The notes below the pieces were generated by a model. It was not told the origin of the DNA. It ran no database searches and saw only the letters and a list, made by a program, of their open reading frames with translations. Source: Sinohyriopsis cumingii (taxonomy: Eukaryota > Mollusca > Bivalvia > Unionida > Unionidae). From it: a stretch of 64,000 nt of DNA. Where the stretch lies: positions 39,709,006 through 39,773,005 of the forward strand of contig CM068839.1 of assembly GCA_028554795.2 (NCBI GenBank), written 5' to 3'. Shown one piece after another: positions 53,777-63,072 of the stretch; the first letter of the stretch is position 1; every line of letters begins with the position of its first letter. The position numbers were made by a program, and so were the translations under genes.

Positions 53777-56700
53777 TCAGAGTTTAGAGTAAATATTTAC
53801 GGCTTTCAGGAACTCTATGATACGAGTGATGTTTATAGTATCAAAAAGTTCTTTCATGCCATGCACAATGTAATAACGATAGCGCGTAAGTTGTCGGTCG
53901 AAGCACTCTATCATAAAGTGCTTGACAGTGAATGGTTCATTGCAAGAAACGCACTCTGGTGGGTCTTCACCTTTTATTATGTGGGTGTGGGTGATATAAG
54001 TATGACCAATTCGGATTCTTGCAATGACTATCTCCTCCCTACGAATGGTTCTGTAGGAAGGAGTCCATTCTCCTAGAGTTGGGTTGATTGCATGAAGTTT
54101 GTTATTCACGGCATCATTCCATGATGCCTGCCACTTCTGACGAAAGAACCTTCTGATACAAGGTTTAAAATCAGTATATGGTATTTTAAAATCAGATGGT
54201 TCTTGAGTAAGGGCCATTTTAGCAGCGCGATCTGCTTTTTCGTTACCTTTAATACCAATGTGGCTAGGTAACCAACAGTATATTATATTGTGGGAGACAC
54301 TCAGCTCAGTATTTTTGACGAGTATGTTTTTCAATAATGGGTTCTTCAGTTTTCTATTGTGTAGTGACTGAAGTACTGATAGCGAGTCGGAGAAGATGAT
54401 ACTGTTTAAAATATGGTTCTTTTCTATATGTTGCAGCGCAAGGTCTATTGCTCTGATTTCGGCTGTAAAAATTGATGCTCCATTTGGTAAGCGAACTGGC
54501 GTTGTGTGATTTCCACAAACAAAGGCTGCAGCAGCCTTTTCCTCATCCTTTGATCCATCAGTGTAAATTCTGGTGTAGTTTTTAAATTCAGTGAGGAATT
54601 CATGGTAAGAATTGTGGAAGACAGAAGGGTTTGTTTCAGATTGTTTCCCATCGTGTAGTGTAAAAAGTACTTTTGGTTGTTTAAGTAGCCAGGGTGGTGT
54701 TTCGGAGATGGACGTTTTCTGAATTTTATTAAGATCTATATTTGTAGTGTCAAGGCTGGATGATATTTTTAATGCCAAAAGAAGGTATGGCGTTTGGTTT
54801 ATTTTCGTATAAAGTTTTGTATTTGGGTTGAAAAACATCCGAAAAAGCAGGATTCAGAGGGTTTGATTTTAATTTGAGAGCATACTGTGCGGAAAGCATT
54901 TCTCTACGATGTGATAACGGTGGTTCATTCGCCTCAGCTAGGAGGCTTTCACACGGGGATGTTTTAAATGCTCCCAGAGCCAGTCTTATTCCCTGATGAT
55001 GAATTGGATCAAGCATTTTAAGATATAACTTTCGGGCTGAACCATACACAACGCAACCATAGTCCAGTTTGGAGCGAATAAACGTTCTGTATAAATTTAG
55101 GATGACTTTTCTATCAGCACCCCAGTCAGTGTGCGCTACTACTTTAAGGAGGTTAAGTGCTTTTAAGCATTTAGCTTTTAAGTTCTTTAGGTGTGGAATA
55201 AAGGTCAGTTTTCTGTCAAAGATTATACCTAAAAATTTTGTTTCCTCAACAACTGGAATAGGTGTTCCATCCAGCGTGAGTTTCGGTTCATCGTGATGTT
55301 TTCGTAGTTGACAGAAATGCATGCATACCGTTTTTGATTTCGAGAATTTGAAACCGTTTGCACTGGCCCAATTTTGAATTTTGTTTATATTTTGCTGTTG
55401 TTGTCTTACAATTGTATGCATGTGCTTTGATCGATAACATATTAGAAAATCATCAACGTATAAGGAGCAATCCACACCAGGAGTCAAACACTTGGTGATG
55501 CTATTAATTTTGATGTTAAAGAGCGTCACAGATAAAATACTGCCCTGGGGCACATCCATCTCTTGTTCGTGCATATCTGAGAGGGTAGAGCCCACTCGTA
55601 CTTTGAATTCTCTGTCGGAGAGGAAGTTGGATATGAAAGAGGGCAGACGGCCTTTTAGACCTAGATCGTTCAGGTCATTTAGTATCCCGTACTTCCATGT
55701 CGTGTCATAGGCCTTTTCTAAATCAAAGAAAACCGCTACTAAATGTTCTTTCGTAATAAATGCATCGCGAATGAATGTTTCTAGTCTAACCAGATGATCG
55801 TTGGTGCTGCGTCCATAACGAAAGCCACTTTGGAAAGGAGATAATAAATTGTTAGTTTCCAAATACCAGACAAGCCGAGAATTGATCATTCGTTCCATTG
55901 TTTTGCACACACAGCTTGTGAGTGCAATTGGTCGATAGCTGTTGGGGTCTTGGCTATCTTTACCGGGTTTGGGGACTGGTATTACAGTTGCTTCTTTCCA
56001 GATTTTTGGTACATTACCAGTAATCCATAAATCATTGAAGAGTTTCAAAAGAGATGTTAAAGATGATTCTGGAAGGTGTTTTAAAAACTGGTAATGTATT
56101 TCGTCAGGCCCAGCGGATGTATCATGGGCCTTATCTAAAGCCTCCCTAAGCTTCGATAGTGAGAACAATTGATTATAACTTTCCGAGTTGTTGGATGCGA
56201 ATTTTAAACGTGACTTTTCTTTTTGAGTTTTAAGTTTTCGGAAGGCTTCAGAATAATTAGATGATGAGGAATTTTTTGAGAAACTGTCAGCAAGAATATT
56301 TGCAATGTCACGTTTTGAACTAAAGTTGTTATTGTTCAGTGTCAGATGTCGGAGAGGGTTTTGTTTTCTCTTTCCGTTTATTTTGCGTATAGTGTCCCAA
56401 ACTTTCTTAACAGAGGAACGAGAGTTTGAAGAGGAAACATATTTCTTCCATGATGCTCGTTTACTCTCTTTGATTGTGCGGCGAGCTTTGGCCCGGAGGA
56501 TACGATATTTACTTAAATTCTCGGCGTCGGATGATTGTTAAATTTTTTCAAGGCTTCTCGACGTTGCCGTATGGCTTCCTTACATTCCTTAGTGAGCCAA
56601 GGTTTGAGGGTTCTTTTCCAGTTTGTTGATGACTTGGGGATAGATTCTTCTGCAATGTCGGTTAAAATGGATGTAAAATGCTGAATGGGATCGTTAACAT

Positions 56701-57451
56701 TGAAAACTGTATCCTCATTCAGCCTAGTTTTACAGAGTATTTCGAACTTGGCCCAGTCGGCCTTCTTTAAATTCCATTGTGGAATTACTTCCTCAATTGT
56801 AGAGTTATGATTTACAAGGGAGATTGGGAAGTGATCGCTGCTGTGAAGGTCATCAGCGACCTTCCATTCATAGTCCAAAAGCAGCGAAGGAGAACAAATT
56901 GTCAGATCGATGCACGTGTATGTACCCGTGCCTGGGTGTAAATATGTAGGTGTTTTGGTATTATATAGACACAGATCGTGTCTAGAAATAAGGTCTTCAA
57001 CTTTGTGACCTCTGTCACATGATTCGATCCCCATAAAATGTTATGGGCATTAAAATCCCAGTGTAAAATAAATGGCTCGGGAAGCTTTTGAACAAGGTCG
57101 TCTAATTCGTTTGGTACTAGGTTAGTGTTTGGTGGTAAGTAAATAGAGAAAAATGTAACCACTCGATAGAGTGACGCTTACAGCAATGGCTTGTAAATTT
57201 GTGTTTAAAGGTATGACGCTATTAAGGGCTCTGTTGTTCACAATAACACAGACTCCTCCTGAGGCCCTGTCAACATTTTGAGAGTAGTTGTTAAACAGGG
57301 AGTAGTTTTTAAGTGTGATGTTATCTGTATTTTTCAAAAATGTTTCCTGAAGACATAGTACTGCAGGATCATGTTCATTTAAAAGCAGAAGAATAACATG
57401 GTAGTTGGTTTTAAGTCCTCTACAGTTCCATTGTAAAATGGTGTTCTTCAT
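53777..57451 (-). pseudogene. LINE ORF2, frameshifted (B4)
   Basis: The domain order is complete: endonuclease (QWNCRGL, CLQETFL, SSDHFPI), RT (FFDLEKAYDTTW, DVPQGSILSVTLF, CSLYVDDFLICY), RNase H (IYTDGSKDEEKAAAAF, FSDSLSVLQSL, LPSHIGIKGNEKAD) and terminal CVSCNEPFTVKHFMIEC, stop at 53777. A two-base loss near 57165 and further indels near 57,020, 56,520 and 54,770 break the frame. Confidence 0.93.
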
Positions 57452-57508
57452 TACAACTTTATATTGAAGATTCTGGAGCTAGGTTAGACCTTTCGGCAAT
57501 CTGTTTGG

Positions 57509-58673
57509 TTATTTATCTGGAGGAAGTACGGGGGTGTATTTTTTGTTGTTAGGTCTGGAGCTACCTTGAGTACATGGAGCAGATTCTTCTGCATCCATGT
57601 CTTCCAAGTCTCCAAACCTATTGTGCAGCTTTATGGGGTCATCAGACCCCTTTTGCTGCCTATTTGTTTGTGACTTTTTCTTGCTATTTGGTGATCTTGG
57701 TGGTGGAGTATTGTTGAGTGTTGTTTGTGTCGATGTAGAGTTTTTCTGGGGTTTGTAGTGCGGGATGATCGAGTCGGAATGGGATTCAGGTGGGTTTGTT
57801 TGAGTTTGAGCATCTTTCATTGCTTTTTGGCTGCTCTTCACTACAGTTGAGAAGGATGGGCCGGGGAGTGATCTAGCTTGAACAAGCTTCCTGGCCTCTG
57901 GATAGGGGATGTTGGACGTGTATTTAACCCTCTGGATTTCCTTCTCCTGTTTCCATGTGTCGCATTCCTTTGAACTAGCATGGTGTTCTTTGCCGCAGTT
58001 GACGCAATGCGGAGTGGCTTTGCACTGATTCCCAATGGGAGGGGTCGCCGCATCGGCCGCATATTTGACTTCTAGTGCATCTGTCTTCATGATGACCGTA
58101 TTTTTGACATTTGTAACATCGGAGGGGATTTGGTATGTATACCTCAACCTTAAGTTGTAGGAATCCAACCTTGACCACTTTAGGTACTGTTGGCTTATTA
58201 AAGGTGAGTATAATAGTGTTGGTGTCCTGCAGATTGTTGTTTCGTTTCATACGAATTCTGCGGACTGCAGTGACACCTTCATTTTTCATACCCTCGACGA
58301 TTTCTTTGTCGGCGACTCCTGCTAGGTCACGGCAACGAATGACGCCTTTTGATGTGTTAAGTGTAGAGTGGACGAAACAGCTTACTGAAATATCGTGAAA
58401 GGTCTTAATTTTTAGGATATTTTCAGTGTGTGCTTTGCGCTCACACTCTACAAGTAGGCCGCCTGATTTTAGCTTTTTTACACTTTTCGGCTTGCCGACT
58501 AATCCAAGTATAGTCTTTTCGACTATAAATGGCGATAGTGCAGCAAGTGGTTTAGCCTCGTCTTTAGATTGGATGACCATGAAGCGAGGAAAGGATTCCA
58601 CATTACATGGCTCATCATCCGACTCTGATCCAGTTTTGGTACGTTTGTGTTGGATTTTTTTTGAATTATCCAT
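57509..58673 (-). pseudogene. LINE ORF1, frameshifted (B4)
   Basis: It starts MDNSKKIQHKRTK. The RRM-like half and the first knuckle CYKCQKYGHHEDRC are intact. A small deletion in the second knuckle (after CGRCGDPSHWE) shifts the frame, and the rest (CVNCGKEHHASSKEC, Gln/Thr-rich tail) continues in another phase. It is clearly diverged from copy A. Confidence 0.92.
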
Positions 58674-59228
58674 GATGGCTTGAATAAAATTTCAGCACCC
58701 GTGCTCCCCACCCACGAAGGAGCCCAACAAGGAGACACTTTTCAAGTGCCAGGGATACACAGATGCCATACTCGGTTGATAAAATTACCTTTGATTGACC
58801 CTGAAGTCGCCAATTTCTAAGGTCGGTAAAATTACCTCCCCGATTGACCCGTTAAGCCACCGCCTTCTAGGAAGTCTTCTAAGACTTCGAAAAGGGAAAG
58901 ATAAAGGAATAGAATATAGGGGCAACGGTGGTATCAAGAGAGATACAAGGAGAAAGATAAAGGAGGTGAGAGTAAATAAAGACTTCCTAGGGCTCGGCGT
59001 GACCAGCCGATTTGTCGGAAGCGGGCCCATCCCGACCACCCGTCTAAGAGAAGTAGAGGCCAAAGTAGTGTATTGCAGGGAAAGCCTCTGCTCAACTACC
59101 AGGATCCTTTCCTCCTCCGACACGGGACGCAACCCACGGCAAACAGGTTGCCTCTACTTAGTCGTCTTTTACGACACGTAGCGAGGCACGTCGGGTCAAT
59201 TCTACAACCCAGGACCCGCAGGGGGATT

Positions 59229-59537
59229 CGCCTGTACAAGGTTTTTGGCTTCTGGATAGGGAATATTATTTGTGTATTTTACCCTCTGAATGTCCTTCTC
59301 CTGTTTCCAGGTATCGCAATCCTTAGAATTTGCGTGGTGCTCTTTTCCACAATTAACACAATGCGGAGTTACTTTACTATCAGATTCCTGATGAGCATTG
59401 TCTCCGCATCGGCCACATATTTGGCTCTTGGAGCAGCGGTCTTCGTGATGGCCGTATTTTTGACACTTATAACACCAAAGGGGGTTGGGAATGTAAACCT
59501 CTACCTTTACTTGCAAAAAGCCAACTTTTACCACTGT
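59229..59537 (-). mobile_element. LINE ORF1 internal fragment (B5)
   Basis: It encodes the knuckle region (CYKCQKYGHHEDRC, CGRCGDNAHQESDS, CVNCGKEHHANSKDC), closer to copy A than to B4. The second knuckle has lost its last Cys. It abuts the 5' end of B4 directly and ends against non-LINE sequence at about 59537. It may be the remains of the element that B4 entered. Confidence 0.9.
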
Positions 59538-59797
59538 TCTCGGCATTTGAACATGTGGACTACCGTGGAGTCATCAACTATAATTTCATCCATGATGTTC
59601 CGGCCGGACATACCGATGTATGTCCGATCCAAGTGGACAGTTGTCCACAGGACAGACACATGCCTATGGATAAGAATATATGTGGAGAGGCAAGGATGCG
59701 TAAAGAGAATATTAGTATATGGCCATGCAGTCAGGCGCAGCTTGAGAAGAAGAAGATCTCACAGATGCCCTCTATGTTAATACTAAGGGTATATTAA
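59538..59797 (+). other. Unidentified segment, upstream copy of a ~250-bp direct repeat, ends at a histone-type stem-loop
   Basis: Shares aacatgtggactaccgtgg, gatgttccggncggacatac and ggccatgcagtcaggcgcag with 59902-60150. Two plus-strand phases are open to stops at 59778-59780 (tail rich in Arg: RRSLRRRRSH) and 59795-59797. A stem-loop in plus orientation follows 12 nt after the second stop. The left end is cut by LINE sequence. I do not recognise the protein in any phase. Confidence 0.45.
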
Positions 59798-59809
59798 CAT
59801 AAAACCAAA

Positions 59810-59845
59810 GGCCCTTTTCAGGGCCACTCATAGGTCTCCAAAAGA
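59810..59845 (+). promoter_or_regulatory. Histone-type mRNA 3' stem-loop with downstream element (plus)
   Basis: ggcccttttcagggcc (59810-59825) has a perfect 6-bp stem and the TTTC loop of replication-dependent histone mRNAs, preceded by aaaccaaa and followed by act. The purine-rich ccaaaaga at 59838-59845 is placed like the U7-binding histone downstream element. Confidence 0.8.
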
Positions 59846-59901
59846 CCTTGACTTTCATTGCCTACCCCATTTTAAAAAATGAATGAATGAATTCCTTCAC
59901 C

Positions 59902-60150
59902 TGTTCTCGGCAATCCAACATGTGGACTACCGTGGAGTCATCAACTATCATTTCATCCATGATGTTCCGGACGGACATACCGATGTATGTGGACAGTTGT
60001 CCACAGGCCAGACACCAGCCTGTGGATAAGACGAATATATGTGGAGAGGTAAGGATGCCTAAAGAGAGTATTAGTATATGGCCATGCAGTCAGGCGCAGC
60101 TTGAGAAGAAGATCTCACAGATGCCCTCTATGTTAATACTAAGAGTAGTG
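59902..60150. repeat. Second copy of the ~250-bp direct repeat
   Basis: About 90% like 59538-59797 by eye. It has a 10-bp deletion after gatgtatgt and a 3-bp insertion in gataagacgaatat, so plus-strand phase differs between the copies. No stem-loop follows it. A minus-strand phase is open for about 70 codons and ends near 59863. Confidence 0.8.
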
Positions 60151-60160
60151 AAGGGGGCGA

Positions 60161-60400
60161 GATTAGCGACAATGGGAATTAGCATTAAAAACACCCCTAG
60201 GTAAGATTAGCGACAAGGGAAATTTAACATGGAGAAAAATCGTGGGTAAGATTAGCGACAAGGGAAATTAACATGGAGAAAAATCGTGGGGCGGTTCAGC
60301 GTCAAAGGAAATTAAACAGGGTGGGACTTTATAACGTCAAGGGAAATTGAACATGGGATTTAAAAATTTTTTTTTTTTAAAAAAAAAAAAATATAAAATA
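60161..60400. repeat. 44-45-bp tandem repeat followed by poly-T/poly-A
   Basis: gattagcgac recurs at 60161, 60205 and 60250, each followed by aagggaaatt-type and catggagaaaaatcgtgg blocks. Degenerate copies (cgtcaagggaaattgaacat) reach 60350. A run of T then A (60366-60400) follows. A related string (gacaatgggatttagcataa) occurs near 63690. Confidence 0.8.
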
Positions 60401-60450
60401 AAAAAAGGGGTAGGCAATTGAAAGGCTATCTCTTTTCGAGAAATATGGCT

Positions 60451-60466
60451 GGGCCTGAAAAGGGCC
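60451..60466 (-). promoter_or_regulatory. Histone-type 3' stem-loop of gene 60491-61078
   Basis: The minus strand reads AAAGGCCCTTTTCAGGCCC with one C-C mismatch in the stem. It lies 24 nt after the stop codon. Downstream CGAAAAGA (60438-60431) resembles the U7-binding element. The flank down to the GCCTACCCC motif matches the flank of the plus-strand stem-loop at 59810, in inverse orientation. Confidence 0.8.
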
Positions 60467-60490
60467 TTTGGGTTTCTTCTTCTTCTTCTT

Positions 60491-61078
60491 CTAACTCCTT
60501 AACTTCTTCCACCAAGTCCTCACTTTTTCCATTATTCCTTTCTTCTTCTTTTTCTCCTCTGGCATCCAGTCTGGATGGCCCAAGGCTCTAAACTTTTCCT
60601 GGACTTTCATCCAATTCTTATTTAGCCTCTCGAACTCTTTCTTTTTCTTTTGGTTTTCTTTTTCTTTCCTTTCTACAGTCCAAATGTCTTTTATTATCTT
60701 GACTTGTTCTCTCATCACTTTCCTCATCATCTCCTCTGCTTTCATCATTTGGTTTAAACCCCATTTCACATAGAACCACTCAGTCCACTCCAAAATATCT
60801 GTTAAAAAACACCTCACTTCAATAGCATAATCAAGGGCCTCTATCAGTTTACCTACTTTCACATAGTCAAGTTGTATGAAGCCTCTTAACTTTTTAACCT
60901 CCTCTTCAATCATGTCCCCAATCAGATCCCTGGCAAGTTTTGGACTCGTCACTTGACGTTTGACAAAGTCCTTAGTAACTTCATGCATCCACTCCTTCTC
61001 TAGCCTTTCCACCACATAGGCTGCATCTGTCATCCAGTACCAACTATCCTTTAGCTCATTAAATAGTTCAGTACTCAT
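60491..61078 (-). CDS. Unknown 195-residue basic coiled-coil protein with histone-type 3' end
   Basis: It starts MSTELFNELKDSWYWMTDA. The protein is predicted largely helical, with Lys/Glu-rich heptad-like stretches from about residue 115 and very basic runs near residues 143-148 and 176-180; it is rich in Trp and Met. It has no signal peptide, membrane segment or domain I know. The start is supported by a TATA-like box (CTATAAGA) about 55 nt upstream inside the shared promoter module. The stop lies 24 nt before a histone-type stem-loop. It shares a loose N-terminal pattern with the next two genes and may be a paralogue. The role is unknown; a structural or DNA-binding viral protein is one possibility. 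Confidence 0.75.
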   Translation of the reverse strand: MSTELFNELKDSWYWMTDAAYVVERLEKEWMHEVTKDFVKRQVTSPKLARDLIGDMIEEEVKKLRGFIQLDYVKVGKLIEALDYAIEVRCFLTDILEWTEWFYVKWGLNQMMKAEEMMRKVMREQVKIIKDIWTVERKEKENQKKKKEFERLNKNWMKVQEKFRALGHPDWMPEEKKKKKGIMEKVRTWWKKLRS

Positions 61079-61124
61079 TTTTCTTGGGTTATTCCGTAGA
61101 ATGGTTCCAAAGACGAACGTGATG

Positions 61125-61236
61125 GGTTCTTATAGTGAAAGTGCGGACGTGAAGGAAAACATCCCCCTAAAACATAAAATTGATCTTACCTAGATCATGG
61201 CCTAACAACTCGCGGACGTGAAGGAAAACATCCCCC
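61125..61236 (-). promoter_or_regulatory. Shared promoter module, two copies, gene 60491-61078
   Basis: Minus strand: GGGGATGTTTTCCTTCACGT continuing CCGC lies at 61166-61142 and again at 61235-61211. The proximal copy is followed by ACTTTCACTATAAGA with a TATA-like box. The spacer contains GATCTAGGTAAGATC, a short imperfect palindrome also present ahead of the next gene. Confidence 0.75.
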
Positions 61237-61468
61237 TACTTTCTCATTTCATATAATAAAACCAGAACTATACTCTCCACATATGCTAAGAAACAATAAA
61301 TAAACCCATAATCTACTATTCACACAAACATACCTGAGCTCTTACAAACACAAACACACAAACACATACCCTCACACTATCTTAAAAAAGAGTTAGTGTT
61401 TATATTCACACTACTCTACCTAAACACATTGGCAAATAGATCGTTATTTGTTTTCTAGAGTATTGGGT

Positions 61469-61484
61469 AGCCCTGAAAAGGGCT
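61469..61484 (-). promoter_or_regulatory. Histone-type 3' stem-loop of gene 61516-61890
   Basis: Minus strand AGCCCTTTTCAGGGCT has a perfect 6-bp stem and TTTC loop, preceded by AAAAAC and followed by ACCCA, as in histone mRNAs. It lies 31 nt after the stop. CTCTAGAAAACAAA downstream is in the position of the U7-binding element. Confidence 0.85.
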
Positions 61485-61515
61485 GTTTTTTTTTTTGAAC
61501 TTCATGGACACCTGG

Positions 61516-61890
61516 TTAATGGTGGCACCTTCCAGGCCTGGCGCCGCATACACATCTTATCCCCCAGTTACTTTTTACCTTTTGGGGGGAAAGAGCAGAG
61601 GCAGGATATGTGGCTTCAGAATCCCAATTTTCGGTTTCTGGGATTCTGAAATTTCTTCTTCTCTCCTTTTCCTCCTCCTCCTCTTCTTTGTATCTTCTCT
61701 CCTCCTCTTTGTATCTTCTTTCCTCTTCTTCTTTATATCTTCTCTCCTCCTCTTCTTTGTTTCTTCTTTCCTCCTCCTGTCTTATCCTTCCCTCCTCCAC
61801 AATGGCTTCCGCGGCCAGTTCATTTAATATGCGCCTGGCATATTCCAGATGCACATGAAGTTCCAACAGTTTCTCCAGTCTCGTGTTCAT
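61516..61890 (-). CDS. Unknown 124-residue Glu/Arg-repeat protein with histone-type 3' end
   Basis: It starts MNTRLEKLLELHVHLEYARR. Residues 1-35 form a probable amphipathic helix. Residues 36-80 are an imperfect YKEEEERR repeat, a single charged helix. The C-terminal part (from NFRIPETENW) ends with Cys/His (CVCGARPGRCHH). The N-terminus resembles that of the 62384-62755 product in spacing of Leu and Ala/Arg residues. The repeat could have grown by slippage. It has its own copy of the shared promoter module and a stem-loop 31 nt after the stop. The antisense strand is also open but lacks these signals. Confidence 0.65.
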   Translation of the reverse strand: MNTRLEKLLELHVHLEYARRILNELAAEAIVEEGRIRQEEERRNKEEEERRYKEEEERRYKEEERRYKEEEEEEKERRRNFRIPETENWDSEATYPASALSPQKVKSNWGIRCVCGARPGRCHH

Positions 61891-61939
61891 TTTTGGTGTT
61901 GATCAATCAACAAGGGTAGCTGGACTGCCGAACGAGTTT

Positions 61940-61980
61940 CAATATATAGTGAAAGCGCGGACGTGAAGGAAAACATCCCC
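61940..61980 (-). promoter_or_regulatory. Shared promoter module, gene 61516-61890
   Basis: Minus strand GGGGATGTTTTCCTTCACGT plus CCGCG (61980-61956), then CTTTCACTATATATTG with a TATA box about 55 nt before the ATG. A weaker partial copy (AGGTCCGCGCG) lies at about 62033-62023. Confidence 0.78.
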
Positions 61981-62338
61981 TAAAAACATAAAATTGATCT
62001 TACCTAGATCATGACCATAAAACAACGCGCGGACCTAAAAGAAACACTCACTCACTTTTTATGCTACCCATCACTATTTTAAAATTTTTTATAAATCACT
62101 TCAATAGACTATCCACATACGCAAAGCAATCCAATCTAACCCCAAATATACACCTCAAACACCAAAAAAGACATCATTTTAATCTACTATCCATACCAAC
62201 GTACTTAACCACTTACAAACACAAACACACAAACACATACCCTCACATTTTTTATAAAGGAGTTAGTGTTTATATTCACACTACTCTACCTACACACATT
62301 GGCAAATCGATCGTTATTTCTTTTCTAGAGTATTGGGT

Positions 62339-62354
62339 AGCCCTGAAAAGGGCT
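62339..62354 (-). promoter_or_regulatory. Histone-type 3' stem-loop of gene 62384-62755
   Basis: Identical to the stem-loop at 61469-61484 and followed by ACCCAATACTCTAGAAAAGA, with a purine-rich downstream element. It is 29 nt after the stop. About 150 bp of flank is nearly identical to the flank at 61345-61500, showing duplication of the unit. Confidence 0.85.
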
Positions 62355-62383
62355 GTTTTTTTGTTTTGCTATGGCATTCTTTT

Positions 62384-62755
62384 TTAGTTTCCAAGAATGC
62401 GGTGTCCTCTGAGGATAGACTTTCTGGCGATAGGTCTGCTTCTTCGGAAAGAGACGAAGAACTCTTTGGTGTCGATACGACAATCGACAATGCCTCTGTC
62501 AGCTTCAGGTTGTTGCTGCTGTTGCTGTTGCTGCTGTCTCTGAAGTCTGTACTTCTCTGTCCATTCTTCTTTCTCCCTGTTCATTTCTTCTCTGAAGAGC
62601 TCTTCTATCAGGTCTTCAGTGATTTTTAACATTCTCACATTCTCTATTTCTTCTGGCTTCGGTATCAGACTGTGTCTGACCCTATGCAAATTCACGTAGG
62701 CTTCGTTTAGCTTAGCTAGTTTGGAGCACATCTTCTTAGGAGGATGAGTCGACAA
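62384..62755 (-). CDS. Unknown 123-residue protein with poly-Gln and histone-type 3' end
   Basis: It starts MSTHPPKKMCSKLAKLNEAY. A helical N-terminal half (to about residue 72, with EDLIEELFREEMNREKEEW) is followed by a run of Gln (CAG/CAA slippage), then a basic C-terminus with RRSRPIARKS. No known domain is seen. The N-terminal pattern (helix, then an EE-rich helix) is shared loosely with its two neighbours, so I infer a small paralogous family. The promoter module lies 40-70 nt upstream and the stem-loop 29 nt downstream. Confidence 0.7.
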   Translation of the reverse strand: MSTHPPKKMCSKLAKLNEAYVNLHRVRHSLIPKPEEIENVRMLKITEDLIEELFREEMNREKEEWTEKYRLQRQQQQQQQQQPEADRGIVDCRIDTKEFFVSFRRSRPIARKSILRGHRILGN

Positions 62756-62786
62756 TGGATGGTTAGACTGGAAACAACCCCGGTTC

Positions 62787-62823
62787 TTAAAGTCAAAGCG
62801 CGGACGTGAAGGAAAACATCCCC
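62787..62823 (-). promoter_or_regulatory. Shared promoter module, gene 62384-62755
   Basis: Minus strand GGGGATGTTTTCCTTCACGT plus CCGCG (62823-62799), then CTTTGACTTTAAGAACC in the place of the TATA box. The core is exactly conserved with the other modules while sequences around it differ. Confidence 0.75.
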
Positions 62824-62951
62824 CACACGGTTTTCGAGCCGCAACGTTCAGTGAGTGTCATGAGAGGGATAGGAAGAAATCAAAGAGCATCAATCCAACA
62901 TTCTTATAGCTAAACAAAAGACAAAGGCATTTTTTTCAAAACACAACATTT

Positions 62952-62957
62952 TTTATT
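62952..62957 (-). promoter_or_regulatory. Polyadenylation signal AATAAA of the protease remnant
   Basis: Minus strand GAATAAAAAATG about 115 nt past the protease stop, in an AT-rich 3' region. No histone-type stem-loop is present here, so this gene appears to use ordinary polyadenylation, unlike its neighbours. Confidence 0.5.
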
Positions 62958-63072
62958 CAAAAATCACTTAACACTAAACAACAACTCTAACATTTTTTTA
63001 ACAATAATCCAACACTATAACATCAAACAATTTTTTTCAAATCACAAACATTTTTTTTTTTCAATTGACAAT

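Larger units (their letters stand above)
53504..59228 (-). mobile_element. LINE array member B4, full length, mosaic
   Basis: It has the complete 5' terminus (CCCCCTGCGGG), ORF1, ORF2 and tail, about 5.7 kb. The 5' UTR and the part downstream of about 57,060 are nearly identical to copy A. ORF1 and the first ~130 codons of ORF2 differ at roughly one residue in five or six. ORF1 has one frameshift and ORF2 several, so it is inactive. No clear target duplication is seen, because its tail joins truncated B3 and its 5' end joins an ORF1 fragment. Confidence 0.95.

Noticed and set aside
59073-59780. 235-codon plus-strand frame
   Set aside because: Its first two thirds are antisense to the LINE 5' UTR and ORF1 fragment; only the last part belongs to the unidentified repeat unit.
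60361-60415. Poly-T/poly-A run as a retroposon tail
   Set aside because: There is no retroposed body or target duplication next to it; it may be low-complexity or a sequencing-difficult tract.
61495-61858. Ser/Leu-rich plus-strand frames
   Set aside because: They mirror the Glu/Arg repeat of the minus-strand gene, and the promoter module and stem-loop are oriented for the minus strand.
60491-62755. A host histone gene cluster
   Set aside because: The 3' signals look histone-type, but none of the three products shows the histone fold or any histone motif.
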